Source of the DNA: Gonatopus flavifemur
Lineage: Eukaryota > Arthropoda > Insecta > Hymenoptera > Dryinidae
Direction of reading: 5' to 3'
DNA: 64,000 nt
Assembly: GCA_018340375.1 (NCBI GenBank)
Contig: JAFFJZ010000081.1
Location: 1 to 64,000, forward strand
How positions within the stretch are numbered: the first letter of the stretch is position 1; every line of letters starts with the position of its first letter. Position numbers and translations under genes: made by a program. The notes under the pieces are model-generated. The model did not search any database and was not told where the DNA came from. It saw only the letters and a program-made list of their open reading frames with translations. This document shows positions 48,157 through 59,710 of the stretch, piece after piece.

Positions 48157-48264
48157 TAACTTTCCAACCGCCTGACACTTGTTTGAATAGTTATTCGACT
48201 ACTTATATCAATGAATCAAATTCACTTCCAATTTGCAATCTATATGTTTATCCGCTCACCCTTG

Positions 48265-48393
48265 TCCTTAGGAACGTTTTCCTCGTCCATGCAAAAATTC
48301 CTTGTTTCGTCCTCTATTTTTCCTCGAAACATGGAAAATAATATGGAAATTTTGCGAGTCTATTGAAATGGACAGGGAAAACTTTTCTACGGG
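48265..48393. mobile_element. CCCGTAGAA-family MITE, copy 5
   Basis: TCCTTAGGAACGTTTTCCTC to the complement of CCCGTAGAAAAGTTTTCCC. TG on both sides if the first base is a mutated C. 129 bp. It is only about 110 bp from copy 4. Confidence 0.75.
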
Positions 48394-49995
48394 TGTTCAT
48401 CAAATACAAATGCATGCGATCAACTTTTCACAATGCCTCTGCATTACTACTTTTCTAAACGTGGTTATGTGACGAAGAGAGTAGCAGGACTATTTTATCC
48501 TTTTTTGGTGTACAATGGGTATAACAAATTCGTAGGCACCCCACCCAACGGGAACATCAAATTATAATCATGTCAAAATATTTGCCAAAGTGATCATTTT
48601 TTTGACAAAATGTTCAGAAACTTTTGAAATGCAAAATGGGCTAGATAAAGCCCGACTTTGGGGCAACAAGCAAAGTGGGACCTCACCCCACTATGATCCG
48701 GGCTAAGTAACCTTATCAGGACCTGACAAGTCATGTCAGGCTTCCCTATCATAAAGACCTTATCAGGAAAGACTAATTAAGATTTGATGAGGAACTCCAT
48801 ACCAAAACCTCCAAAATGAATCGAAATTATAATATGAGCGTGAAATACAAGACAAAACCAAGTATAAAAGAGATTCGTAGAGAACAAGTGGTTGAAATTG
48901 ACTGGATCAAATCAGTTTCATTCACATCAAGTAACCGTTTTCCTTTTTTATATACCTCATTTCTTTCTTCGTGTGTTCGGAGGCCTAGTGACTATCTGTT
49001 CGTATCAGATAACCGTTTTCCAATTCTAAGTACATTTATAAAGATTCGATTATATGTAATGCATTGGATGTTAAAGTGTCTGATCAGAACAGTCAACGGC
49101 ACTGAAAAATAGCTTATTTGGCATGAATCGATCTAATTGAAAACATATGTACAGTCGAAATCCGTTTAGAAATATTATCTAGCCCAAGAAAGATTTATTT
49201 GATTAAAGAATATTTAGTTCAAAATCAAGACCTTACATTTTTGTATGTTCTCCATTTAACTACGTTTGTCATATCCAGAAGATTGCTCAACAAGGTCCTG
49301 ATGAGAATACGGCGAGAAAAACCTACTTCAACCCTTTAGGATAATTTAAGGGAATCCTGATTAGGACCAAATAAGCTCATCCCTATATGTGTGATCCATA
49401 CCTAACCCTAATTAGGACCTTAAAAAGTACACCTGATTTCGGATGACCTTGCTAGGTCCTCATCATATGTTGGGTTAACCCGATGATAATTTCCAGTCGG
49501 GACCTGGATTCTTTCTTTCGTTCATGTACCACGCGACTACCCCACTACCACGCGCGTGACATCTCTGCATCCGTGGACTCGCTTGCCACCGGACTACTGT
49601 CTCCGAATGGAATTGAGTGCAAATTTGGACATGCCTGCGATATATTGTTGCTATTTCTTCTTTATTAACATGAGTTATATAATTTGATGAATTTTTTATG
49701 TTGCAGGTATGTATTTCAGAGTTGATTTGTACTCCTCCTAAAAACAAGTGAGTAGTAACTTATTTTACATGTAAGAATTGCACAAAAGATTAATCATTCT
49801 TCAATCAATCTGCTTACAAGAGAGAATAATGCACTTCTAAATCTATCTCATGAATAATGATCGTTAACGTTTCGTTACACTGTTGACTGGAAACGTTACT
49901 TTTCAGTGTTTTTTTTGTGTTGACGATTATTATGATAAATTTTTCCTCCCCTGTAATCATAATTAGAATGTTGACATATTTCATTGTCTTACGAG
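48394..49995. other. No gene; AGGACCT/CCTAATTAGG motifs
   Basis: 48540-49480 is loosely bounded by CCCAAC (48544) and GTTGGG (49470) and contains repeated TTATCAGGACCTGA and TAATTAGGACCT motifs, so it is possibly another decayed foldback. Confidence 0.35.
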
Positions 49996-50235
49996 CACTG
50001 TGAAAAATAATCGAAATTTTCCTATACGCAGCAACCGGAAAATTCCGGTCATGCGATGGGAAATCAATTTCCGATACATACACGGAGAAAACTCTGGCGC
50101 TATTATTGTATGTGAGATTTTCATAGCGTGGTAGCTCGCACGGCCACATACTAGCATAGAACAACTGCAGACGACAGTTGCTTCAATGGCGAGCCAATCT
50201 CGTATCCCAATAAACATACAAATCTTGAAGACATA

Positions 50236-50782
50236 CAGAGAAAAATGCAGCTCGAAAGGATAGTAATCTTTAATAGAAAATTGGAGAATATTTCTTAAAA
50301 TCTGAGAATATTTCTTAAAATCTAAGAATTCTTCTTAAATTCGTAATAAACATAAAACGGTTCAGATTCCTCTTGAATATTACTCGAAAAACAATGAAAA
50401 ATTATCAATACTTAACAAATCATAAAAACAAAGATGAAGTTTCCAAAAGTCGCGCATGAGCTTTTACAAAGTAAATAACAAAATTTTGAAATCTTATTTT
50501 CAAATTACAGAATTTTGTTATTCACTTTGTAAAATTTCATGCGCGACTTTTGGAAACTTCATATTTGTTTTCATGATTTGTTAAGTATTGATAATTTTTC
50601 ATTGTTTTTCGAGCAGTATTCAAGAAAAATCTGAACCGTTTTATGTTTATTACGAACTTAAGAAACATTCTTAGATCTCAAGAAATATTCTCAGGTTTTA
50701 AGAAATATTCGCAGATTTTGAGAAATATTCTCCAATTTTCTATTGAAGATTACTATCCTTTCAAGCTGCATTTTTCTCCGTG
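50236..50782. mobile_element. 547-bp hairpin MITE nested in the 2.2-kb element
   Basis: Ends CAGAGAAAAATGCAGCTCG and the complement of CACGGAGAAAAATGCAGCTT. Arms of about 265 bp pair almost fully, with blocks 'aaggatagtaatctttaata', 'aaaacggttcagatt', 'caaaagtcgcgcatga' and a centre near 50509. Confidence 0.85.
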
Positions 50783-52165
50783 CATCTAAAAGACAACTTA
50801 TAGACTTCTTTTAGATGTCTCACTGAAGACATTTCTAAGAAGTCTCTTGAAGTTATTTCAAAGATGTCTTTAAAGATTTAATAAAAGACATCTTTTATAT
50901 ATCTTGACAATCAAAATCACAATATTAATAATATAATAATATACCGATAATGATTATAGGCCTGAATTGAGAAAAATATCAATTTTGATATAAAATCAAA
51001 TAATTGGCGACTTTCATTATGAAACCTTATGAAACCTTGCGGGTCTTGCATCTTCCATAGGATCCATGAGTTTTTATCAGGTTTTGCTTGGTATTTTCAG
51101 CAGGAGTGTTGCAATCAGCTTCTTCCATCATGTATTGAACTTATTTACTGATTACCGTATCCCAAACGCACATTTGCTTGAATTTGGATTAATACTTTGT
51201 TCATTATAAACACACTTAGAAGTTTGAGTATATTTACATACTTTCGAAGGACAAAATTTCTTTGTCTTTTCTGGTTTTCTGTCAAAACTTGTTCCTATCA
51301 ATGAAACTTCTTCCAAAAAAAAAAAATTCAATTTGAAATAATAAACTTGTAGAGAATGGTTTTATACTCTTCGATTAAACTTAAAACAAAATAAACGAGT
51401 CCCACAGTGTGCATTGTTTCTACTGACCAAATTGGATCACGTCGGACCACAATAATTGATGTTGCACGGATTGAAAATTTAATTCGTTCAAGTACCATCC
51501 TGCTTAAAGAATTTTATTGAACCAATAGAATCTGCATCGGAATCAGTGGGTTCAATGAGATATTTTGAACAGGCGTACAAGGAAATTCTACGGTCATAGT
51601 TTGTAATTCCAAAAAAACACGAAGGTCCAAAGAATATTCAGTGGAGGTGCATTGAACGACCGGACATTGGATGGTCCGGACATTCCTTGAACATAAATGC
51701 ACGTATAATGAACGTGAATTCAACCTAAAAGATCTGTATCTTGAGGAAGTTACAAGGATGGAATATATAATTCGCAAGACATTTTCAGATCATGTGAAAG
51801 TGTGGTTAATAAAACCGTGGTTAATAAAACCTATTCATTCCTATTGAATGTAATTAATTCACATTGAAATTCGAATTCTGAACGTTTAATAGGGATAAAT
51901 GGGTTTTTTATCAATCAGGAAAGAGGTCCTAAGAAAAATTTGCATGATATCTAAAACTCGTCTTGAAGAAGTCTAAAAGATATCTTCTAGATATCTAGTA
52001 AGAGTTCTAAAAGATGTCTTACTCAAGACATGTTTTGGATGTCTAAAACTGTCGCATAAGACATCTTTTAGACTCCTTTTAGATATCTTTAGAACAGTTT
52101 GTAAGACATCTTGCGAAGTCGCAAGACCTCTTTCAGATTTCGAAAAGATATCTTTTTGTCTATGT
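50783..52165. repeat. AGACATCTTTTAGA-motif region inside the nest
   Basis: Both margins consist of alternating AAGACATCTTTTAGA/TCTAAAAGATGTCTT motifs, as in 45484-46589. The middle has no recognised content. Exact ends not resolved. Confidence 0.5.
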
Positions 52166-52463
52166 GGGATGTTACTGCGCAGGCCTCGATTTGCTCTGAA
52201 CAGCTCTAGTTGCTCTATGCTAGTATGTGGTCGTGCGAGCTACCACGCTATGAAAATCTCACATACAATAATAGCGCCAGAGTTTTCTCCGTGTATATAT
52301 GAAATTTCCCATAAGTTTATCTTAAAATTCCGAGCTTTATGGGATTTTTATACCATCATTTTACAGTAAATTTCCAGTGAAATACGGAAACTTCCTAACG
52401 CATGTATGTGTTAATTACTTCCGAACATTTATGTGAAGTTTCCCATATAAATTTTTTACAGTG

Positions 52464-53133
52464 AGGATTTCTGGAAAATGGAAATGAAAAAGAGACCGGA
52501 GTTGTATTACCTGATGATTCAAATTGCGATTTGCATATGAATGTGGTTATACAAGTATACTGAAAGAACAGTTTATTTTTGTTCATCAAATTTTGATTCA
52601 GATATGGTGGAATGAATACTCATCTCATATGAACATAGTTTTTCACTCTCAAATAAGGTCTACTAACAGTTGGAGAGAATTATACGGGCTTTATCCGCAG
52701 TTGATTAAACTTATTTGGAAGTAAAGAGCCTCTAGTAGCATGTGGAGGTTTTCAGAGAATCATACGAAAAATCTTCTACGGATTTCCAAGAATCTTGCAT
52801 AGACGTACTAAGAATGTGGAAATGTCTAACAATATTATATCACCTATGATGTTACCGACCATAGGAATACATATCCCTGTTCTAGCAAAAACATTTCGTA
52901 ATTCTGCATAATATCTCATGAAAATCAGAGTCATTTCATTCTCGTAGAGTCAACGGTTGGAAATTTTCAATCGAAATCCATTGCTTCATCTCTTTCCAAT
53001 TTTTTTCTGCCAAAATATAATGAATTTTCCGAAGAGAAGAAGAGAGGAAAACCTATTGCTAGGGGTGCACGAGACAATATTCTTGCCGATACTCTGAAAG
53101 TATCGTCATGGTATCGAGAAATACTGTCAGATA
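52464..53133. other. No recognisable gene
   Basis: No terminal repeats or motifs found in this spacer. Confidence 0.4.
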
Positions 53134-53364
53134 CACTAAAAAAAAATTGTGCAGGGAACAGTGATATAGTTGGTTCAACAGTAGAATAACGCTGAATATA
53201 TCCAACTGAATCTCACTGTTAACTCAACTACATGTAGTTGAATCAACTGCGATTTCTGTCTATACGACAGTATATTCGTCAACTTGACTATGGTATTCAT
53301 TCGTATTGAAGAAAACCCCTAACAACAAATTGTGATTGATTTTCAACGAAATTTTGTCTCCGTG
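53134..53364. mobile_element. TA-type MITE beside the RTE fragment
   Basis: CACTAAAAAAAAATTGTGC (after TA) and the complement of CACGGAGACAAAATTTCG (before TA). The interior has 'ttggttcaaca' and 'aactacatgtagttg' palindromic motifs. 231 bp. Confidence 0.55.
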
Positions 53365-54145
53365 TACGAGCATCGTTTCGGTATCATGTATAAAAGAAGC
53401 GATAATATAGGATTTTTAGAGAGGGAGGAAGATGTCGATGGAGAAGAATTGGGAGATTCAATTTTGAGATCAGAATTCGACAGAGCTTTAAAAGAATTGA
53501 AAAATAATAGAGCGCTAGGAATAGATGACATAAGTGCGGACCTTATCAATGCCTCCAGTCAAAGAACCGGTGATGCACTGTTCAATTTGTCAGAGATGTG
53601 TACGAAAATGGAGAAGTACCGAAAGATTTCCAAAAGAATAAAATTGTCGCCATTCCAAAAAAACAAGGAGCAGACAAATGCGAGAACTACAGAACGATTA
53701 GTTCAACTTCACATGCCTCTAAAATACTGACAAAAATTATATACAGGAGAATAGAAAATAAAATAGAGAGTAGATTAGCAGACAATCAGTCCAGTTTTCG
53801 GAAAAATACACTGAAAACAAAATTTATTTCAGTCAAATAAATATTTATTTGTCCTGTACCAAAGAGATATTTATTAGCATTAACAAAATATTCTTTGGAA
53901 CCAAAATAATTTATTTGAATTAAACAGATGGTTTCAATCGTTTATTTGATTCCAATAAATTATTTTGGTTCCAAAGAATATTTTGTTAATTCTAATAAAT
54001 ATTTCTTTGGTACAGGACAAATAAATATTTATTTGACTGGAATCAATTTTTTTTTCAGTGTAGGGGAACGCAAGAAGAAATTTCAGCACTCAGAACAGCA
54101 GTAGAGAAAAGATTGGAGTTAAAAAAGTCTGTGTATATTGGCACA
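53365..54145 (+). pseudogene. RTE-clade reverse transcriptase fragment, copy 2, split by a hairpin MITE
   Basis: The first part (53380-53600) has ILRSEFDRALKELKNNRALG then IDDISADLIN, the region before RT motif 1. A frame change near 53600 leads to PKDFQKNKIVAIPKKQGADK then CENYRTIS and ADNQSSFRKN (to 53808). After the MITE (53809-54060) the frame resumes as RGTQEEISALRTAVEKRLEL then KKSVYIG and stops at about 54145. The matching stretch of copy 1 (33095-33190) is collinear and closely similar. The catalytic box and C-terminus are absent. Confidence 0.8.
53809..54060. mobile_element. Hairpin MITE inserted in the RTE fragment
   Basis: CACTGAAAACAAAATTTATT to the complement of CACTGAAAAAAAAATTGATT, with TA on each side (53807-53808, 54061-54062). 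Arms of about 115 bp pair through 'caaataaatatttatttg' and 'caaagaatattttgttaa'-type blocks. Confidence 0.9.
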
Positions 54146-54870
54146 TAAAAAATATCATGTAACATCAGCTCGAAAAGTTGCATCTCATAACGTACTGTAC
54201 ATACAAAGCAAGCGAATGATGTTTTGATAAGTACTTGAAACTGAAAAAATTATCTATAACCCGGATATCCAGCTGGATAGCCAGCGACATATTCCAACAT
54301 CTAATTAATCTGAACATGAAGATTTTTGAATACATCTATTTTGACTCTTCAAAATTTATGTTCATTATTCCTAAGGATAACTTGAACTTTTGTTTAATAT
54401 TTATATAATATCGTTTCGTTTAAAAATAACTCCCAAAACTCTCTAAAACTCAATGTTCTTATTGCGGGGTTGCGCGCAGAAGAAATTTGAGCTTGGAATC
54501 GGTAGTCGGAATGGGGGGAGACTCGCGAATGAGAGACTGGGGGAGTTTCTTATTGCGGGGTTTTACTATTCCTGAACTGGAATGCTTCAAAGAAATCAGG
54601 AACATCAACCCTCCTGTGCAGAGTACAAAAAGCAAAACAAGCATCATTCAAAGAGTGAAAAGATTCGAAGGTGAACAGACTCAGTCGCCGAGACACAGGG
54701 GAGTAGTTATGATTAGTATACTCCATGGGGATGCCTGATTTGAAAAAAATTAATCGTAAAAATTTGCGCTAGATTGACTCCATCAATCTCATATCCTTAA
54801 GCGTTTACGGTGACCATATGGGTGAGCCATAATTCATGATAGACAACACAAAAGTCTTGCGCCAGCATAA
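54146..54870. other. No recognisable gene; short direct repeat
   Basis: TTCTTATTGCGGGGTT occurs twice (54458 and 54548), bounding a G-rich stretch. The frame 54487-54738 is not recognised. Confidence 0.4.
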
Positions 54871-55470
54871 AATAGCCCGAGCGTGTATTGCCTATAATGA
54901 CAATGGGCCCCTGGCTGGGTCCATCCTCTTCAATCCAGTATTGGCAAATGACGATGCGGCCCATGTTGGCTCAATCTTGGCCCTGTTGTGCTTTCCCATA
55001 CAATTAAGGTTGGTAGAAAATGGAAATAATGAATCTCAGTGCGGGCACATTTGAACTTAGCCCCAATTTGGATCAGCGTTAGGCCAAGATTGGGGTGAAT
55101 TTATATCTCGAGCATGTGCATACAATCCTCAGCGTGTATGAATTTTGGTCCCACTTTGGTCCAGTCTTGGGCTCCTATAGGCAGGATAGGGTTCAACGCT
55201 AGGCCCAAGACTGGGCCAAAGTAGGTCCGCTGGGGTCGAATTCGAAGCAATTTACCAATTTCAAAAAAGGGAGGGGCAGTATTGATTGCCTAGTCTGGGT
55301 TCATGTTGGGTCCATGGTGTTACCAATCCTCGGACAAAGCAATACAGCCAAGCTGGGAACGATGTTATCATCTCAGAGTTGGCCCCATTCGTTCGCCCAG
55401 CTTAGCTCCACGTTGGGCAGCATGGGCACCTACCCTGGGCTTAGATTGGGCCTGCCGTTAATACGCACTT
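54871..55470. repeat. GGCCCAA/TTGGGCC-rich element
   Basis: About 600 bp of locally GC-rich sequence with many TTGGGCC, GGCCCAA, TTGGCCC and ATGTTGG motifs in both orientations. GAGCGTGTATTGCC (left) and TTAATACGCACTTTGG (right) may be degraded inverted ends. Likely a non-autonomous DNA element. Confidence 0.5.
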
Positions 55471-56197
55471 TGGAGTATCTGGTTTAAGGGGCTTCGAGCA
55501 CGATGATGGTTTGAATGTGTATGTACAAATATACACAATATATGAAAATTTCAAGCAAGGAAAACTCTGCGCCAAACTTTTGTTTAAAAGAGCAATTGAT
55601 AAGAAATTTGAAAAATCTTATTACCATAGTGCTTACCTCGAATTCAGCTGCGATTACAAATTTAGTGATGAAATCACTGTTAATTCTTTGTACACAATTT
55701 ATAAGCACGCGAGACGATTTGATATTTCACCGCCACCATGTTTATTACGCAGCAGCTGAAGTTCGCGTTTTGAAGTAAACATCTCTTTATTCTCATGTTT
55801 AGAATAAAACTGAAACTGCTTTTCATGATCGTGGAATTTCGCAAAATTGTATGTTACAATTGTTGTAACATGCTTTAATAGTGCGTATATGTACATTCCC
55901 GAAACTATGTTCAACATTCAACATAGAAAAATATTTCAATGTAAGAATTATGTAACATCTTCCGTGGTTGAATGAAATAAATGTATCGGGATGTTGCACG
56001 TAAAATCTCGTTTATCATATGAAAGTGCACCTCCAAAATGTACGAAGTGCTAGAGAAAATTGATGAAAAAATTTCAAAAATTTGCCTCTGTGGGATATAG
56101 ACCAATTGATTCAGAATCTTCTGAAACGGAAAGTGAATAGATCGTGGGAGAGGCGCTTAGATATTTTCTTTCAATCACATTTCACCAATAATAAAAA
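55471..56197. other. No recognisable gene
   Basis: Overlapping chance frames (55484-55778) only. Confidence 0.4.
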
Positions 56198-56460
56198 AAA
56201 ATATTTCATATATGAAATCGAAATCATATATGAATTTTTATAACCACAAACTATTTGAATATCATATATGGAACAACTTCATGCAGGGAAAAGACTTCAT
56301 ATATGTGAGTGAATATACAACCCATATATGACCAAATCTTCATATCTGACTCATATATGAATCATATAGGGGTCATATATGGATTATATACGAGTCATAT
56401 ATGTTTCTTGTGATTCATATATGATTTATCTAGGTTCATGTATGATTTATTTTTCCTAGG
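56198..56460. repeat. CATATATG-rich element, right end CCTAGGG
   Basis: A dozen or so CATATATGA motifs, ending GATTTATTTTTCCTAGGG before TA, the same terminus as at 1189 and 1579. The left terminus is not found. Confidence 0.55.
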
Positions 56461-56784
56461 GTACTTTAATGGATGAAATGGTCATTCAGTTGATGGAATA
56501 TTTCATGCGATCGAGAAACATATCATCCATTGGAATAATATTCAATCAGTTCAAAGAAATATTTTATAGATACTATTGGGTGCAGTTTCTTTTCCCCTTA
56601 ACGACTTCCTATCCTCAGTGTGATGGCAATATAGTTTTTCGATTGGGGTAAAATCAATCAAAGAGGAGAAATTCAAAGGAGAACTTGCACTTGATACAAT
56701 TCTGATGTCTGGAGGGGAATGTGCTTCCCCCACAATTTACACTTAAGTTGTTGTTCGATATTTTGTTCCGACCTTTCATTTTCA

Positions 56785-57078
56785 CACGGAGAAAATGCAT
56801 CGGCGAAAAATTACCCAAAGTTGAGTAAAACGAGGACATAGTGGCATTCCCGCAAAGTTGAAGTATCCGGTCGAGTTCATTTTACTCGACTACAGATGAA
56901 AATAGATTCGAATGTTTTCATTATTTCAACAAGTTGAATACTGTTGAAAACATCTCAATTGATTTTCATCTATAGTCGAGTAAAATTAAGTCAACCGGAT
57001 TTTCAACTTCGCGGGAATGCCACTATGTCCCCGTTTTACTCAACTTTGAATAATCTTTCGTCAATATATTTTCTCCGT
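56785..57078. mobile_element. Hairpin MITE, CACGGAGAAAATGCATC / TACGGAGAAAATATATT ends
   Basis: Arms of about 130 bp share 'aaagttgagtaaaacg', 'gacatagtggcattcccgc' and 'actcgactacagatgaaaat' blocks. Confidence 0.75.
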
Positions 57079-57540
57079 ACAACGATGCAGATTCCATAAT
57101 GATCAAGATTACGAATGGTTTGGAAGTCCCATCGAGTCGCGTCGATTGAATCCCAATATCTGCTATAGTGCTCCACAAAAATCTGATCACTAATTAATAT
57201 TTTGCTATTGGAAAGCAAATTTCAATATCTTCAATAACATAGAATTCCTCACCAAAATGTCATTTTTTGAGGGAAAGTTTCTGGGAGATGTTCTGTTACA
57301 CACCCTAAAGGGCAGAACGGAGAAATACGAAGAATTGTCGCAACGAAAGAGGCCTCATTGTTACATCACTCCTGGAAATAATCAAATTATCAGGAAGAAA
57401 AAGAAGTAAAGCGATGTGGAAAAAGACTGAATACCGTTTGCTAGGAAAGCCCTCAAAGAAAATTGAGCACATGCGCAATAACCCTGGTGAAAAAAGTTTA
57501 TCGAAACCTATAAATTCAAGAAATTTTATATAAACTTTAG
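57079..57540. other. No recognisable gene
   Basis: No structure found. Confidence 0.4.
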
Positions 57541-57960
57541 AATGGTGAATGAACATTCAAACCTATCCAATTCCCATCGAATCTCATAAATTTAATCGAT
57601 GGTTCCAATGCGTCTTAAAGGGTCCAAATACATTCGAATCGTTATTTACGGTTGCAAAGTTTTTATTGCATTTCACCAATTGATGGGATTCAATGAACTT
57701 TCTGAACTAAAGGATGGAGAATTAAATTCAATGAGTGGTTTGAATTGATACAAATTATTCCATGTTGTGTTGATGTTTCAATCCGCGATGAGAAATATTC
57801 ATTCAATCCTTTTAATCAACACCAACTTTGCGATAGTGAATGAGCATTTGAACTCATTTAATCCATTGAAAAACCATTGTTATTCATCGTTGCAAAGTGT
57901 TTATCAAATCTGATCGATCGATAGGATTCAATAGACTCTTTTGACTAAGGATTTGTAGTA
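57541..57960. repeat. Two degenerate direct repeats, about 290 bp apart
   Basis: Blocks 'gtgaatgaacattcaaac', 'gttgcaaagt.tttat' and 'gggattcaatgaac' at 57544-57695 recur as 'gtgaatgagcatttgaac', 'gttgcaaagtgtttat' and 'ggattcaatagac' at 57836-57945. An old tandem duplication. Confidence 0.45.
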
Positions 57961-58064
57961 CAGTAAGCCCTCTCTATAGTGTAGCAGGACTTCTCTCTCG
58001 CTCTAATATCTTTTTTTGGTAGAGTGAGAAAGAAAGCATTCGGCATTATTGAGAGGGTTTACTG
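57961..58064. mobile_element. 104-bp pogo-type MITE, CAGTAAGCCCTCTC ends
   Basis: CAGTAAGCCCTCTCTATAGTG and the complement of CAGTAAACCCTCTCAATAATG, flanked by TA. CAGTA(A)...CCCTCTC ends with TA duplication are characteristic of pogo/Tigger-derived MITEs. Confidence 0.75.
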
Positions 58065-59506
58065 TACAGATATTAATGAGAGATTCAAGGAGATTCATTT
58101 GATCTCCAGTTCATTTGATCCAGAACTCTCCGAGTTCATAATACTTCATGCACAGTTCAGTGTGAACCAAAACTCTTTTCTTGAAAATGTTGTAACATTA
58201 CACTCATTTGAATTTCAATTCACTCTTCACAGAAATAAAACAAATGCATGATTATGGAGCAAACCTGTTGAATTATCACAATTCGGTATCTCATCGAACC
58301 ATTTCCTCGAGTGGATTGATGGAAAAAAAATTTTCATTCGCGATTTTCGTTATGGATTTCACTTACCGAGAAAAACTCGCAATGTACCATTGACATAAAT
58401 CTCTTTTCATTTAAGAAAGTCATAAAACTTGTAACCAAGAGATGATTTTTGGAATTGAATTCATTCATCCTTGAATTTATTAATGCAGTTGAAAATAAAA
58501 TGGCTCTGCAAATGGGAATCTTGAACGATATATCAAGGAGGACGCAGAAGCGTAATTCGTAACGCTTTATTGGAATAGGAGATTCTCAAGGCCTGATTTT
58601 ACTGCCAGTTACGGTAATTTATTTTCCAAAACTACCCTCCTTTTATAATTGGAGATCTTCGTTTGTTACTATAAAAACGTTTCAAAATTGTATCGAAAAT
58701 ATTTTAGATCTCAAACTCTTTGAACTATTAAATTATTATATTTCGAGCTCCGTTCTCGTTTCACAGTAGAGATGTTCACAACATTTATAGCTCCGATCAA
58801 ACCGGAACACACCCCACAAGCATGTCCCACTGCTATCTAACCGTCCTTATCTCAAACTGTTTCGTTGTGCAATGGAGGTCACACGTGCGGAACAGAGTTT
58901 TTATTCTTTTATGTCTTCTGAAAATGGATGAAAAGAAACAGAATGATACACTGATTTTACACGAGAAATTCCAAGTATTGGAAAAGTCAATTGCGAAGTA
59001 TGGAATATTTGTTTATCCACACAGCATCACAATTTCTGAAGAATTTTTGAAGAAGTCCTTTCAAAGATTGCATTAAGAAGACAATCTATGAAATTTTTTT
59101 GTAACAGTTTCAAATATCTTGAACGCAAATTATCTCAATAACACTCATAAATTTTTTTAAACGGTAATTACTTGTTTGGAAATAATTCAAATGATCAGAA
59201 GAAGTTATGGAAGACCGGATCTATAAGTAATTAGAGATCGAGTTACTAATTATAGTATCACATAGGATCAGTAGCATACAAATTAACTTGACATAGAATG
59301 AGTTGATACGCATTTTATGACAACCCATCTTAATAGTGATCACACACAAACGTATCACAATGATATTGTGTGCATGCGTACACTTACCCCGGATGGGCTT
59401 ATTTTATAATCACTTGCATACTCTTGCCGAGTCCAGACATAGTAATCTCGAATATTACGATAAACGAAGTATCAAGATCAAATACATTGGCAACATAAAA
59501 ACCCGG
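58065..59506. other. No recognisable gene
   Basis: The 58822-59076 frame contains MDEKKQNDTLILHEKFQVLE, which I cannot assign. No repeats noted. Confidence 0.4.
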
Positions 59507-59710
59507 GAAAAAATAATTCATGTATGGTTGTATATGAGCGTATATGAATCATATATGAATCATATATGAACATATATGAAATACATATAGACACACATAA
59601 ACATATATGAGATCATATATGAGCATGTATGGATTTTGGCCATATATGATCATGTATGAATGAGACTGTACATGGCCATATGTGATCATATTCAACCATA
59701 CATTATCATA
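59507..59710. repeat. CATATATG-rich element, left part
   Basis: Starts CCCGGGAAAAAATAATTCA, then CATATATGA motifs up to the mariner insertion. Similar CATATATGG sequence resumes at 63058-63107 and 63490-63510, so the mariner, the foldback and a hairpin MITE all appear to have inserted into one such element. Confidence 0.5.

Larger units (their letters stand above)
50081..52293. mobile_element. 2.2-kb element with 85-bp near-perfect terminal repeats
   Basis: Left CACGGAGAAAACTCTGGCGC through 'tgtatgtgagattttcatag' and 'tggtagctcgcacg' is repeated inverted at the right end with very few differences over about 85 bp. TA duplications at 50079-50080 and 52294-52295. No transposase frame. Its interior is filled by a hairpin MITE (50236-50782) and an AAGACATCTTTTAGA-type region (50783-52165). 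Confidence 0.85.
49996..52463. mobile_element. Outer MITE of a three-level nest (CACTGTGAAAAATAAT family)
   Basis: 49996-50080 matches the first 80 bp, and 52294-52463 the remainder, of the 250-bp intact copy at 31115-31364. All sequence between is inserted. Ends CACTGTGAAAAATAATCG and TTTTTTACAGTG. Confidence 0.8.

Noticed and set aside
49814..52369. Repeated CSMLVCGRASYHAMKISHTI peptide at two places
   Set aside because: Translation of the 85-bp terminal inverted repeats of the 2.2-kb element, not a gene duplication.
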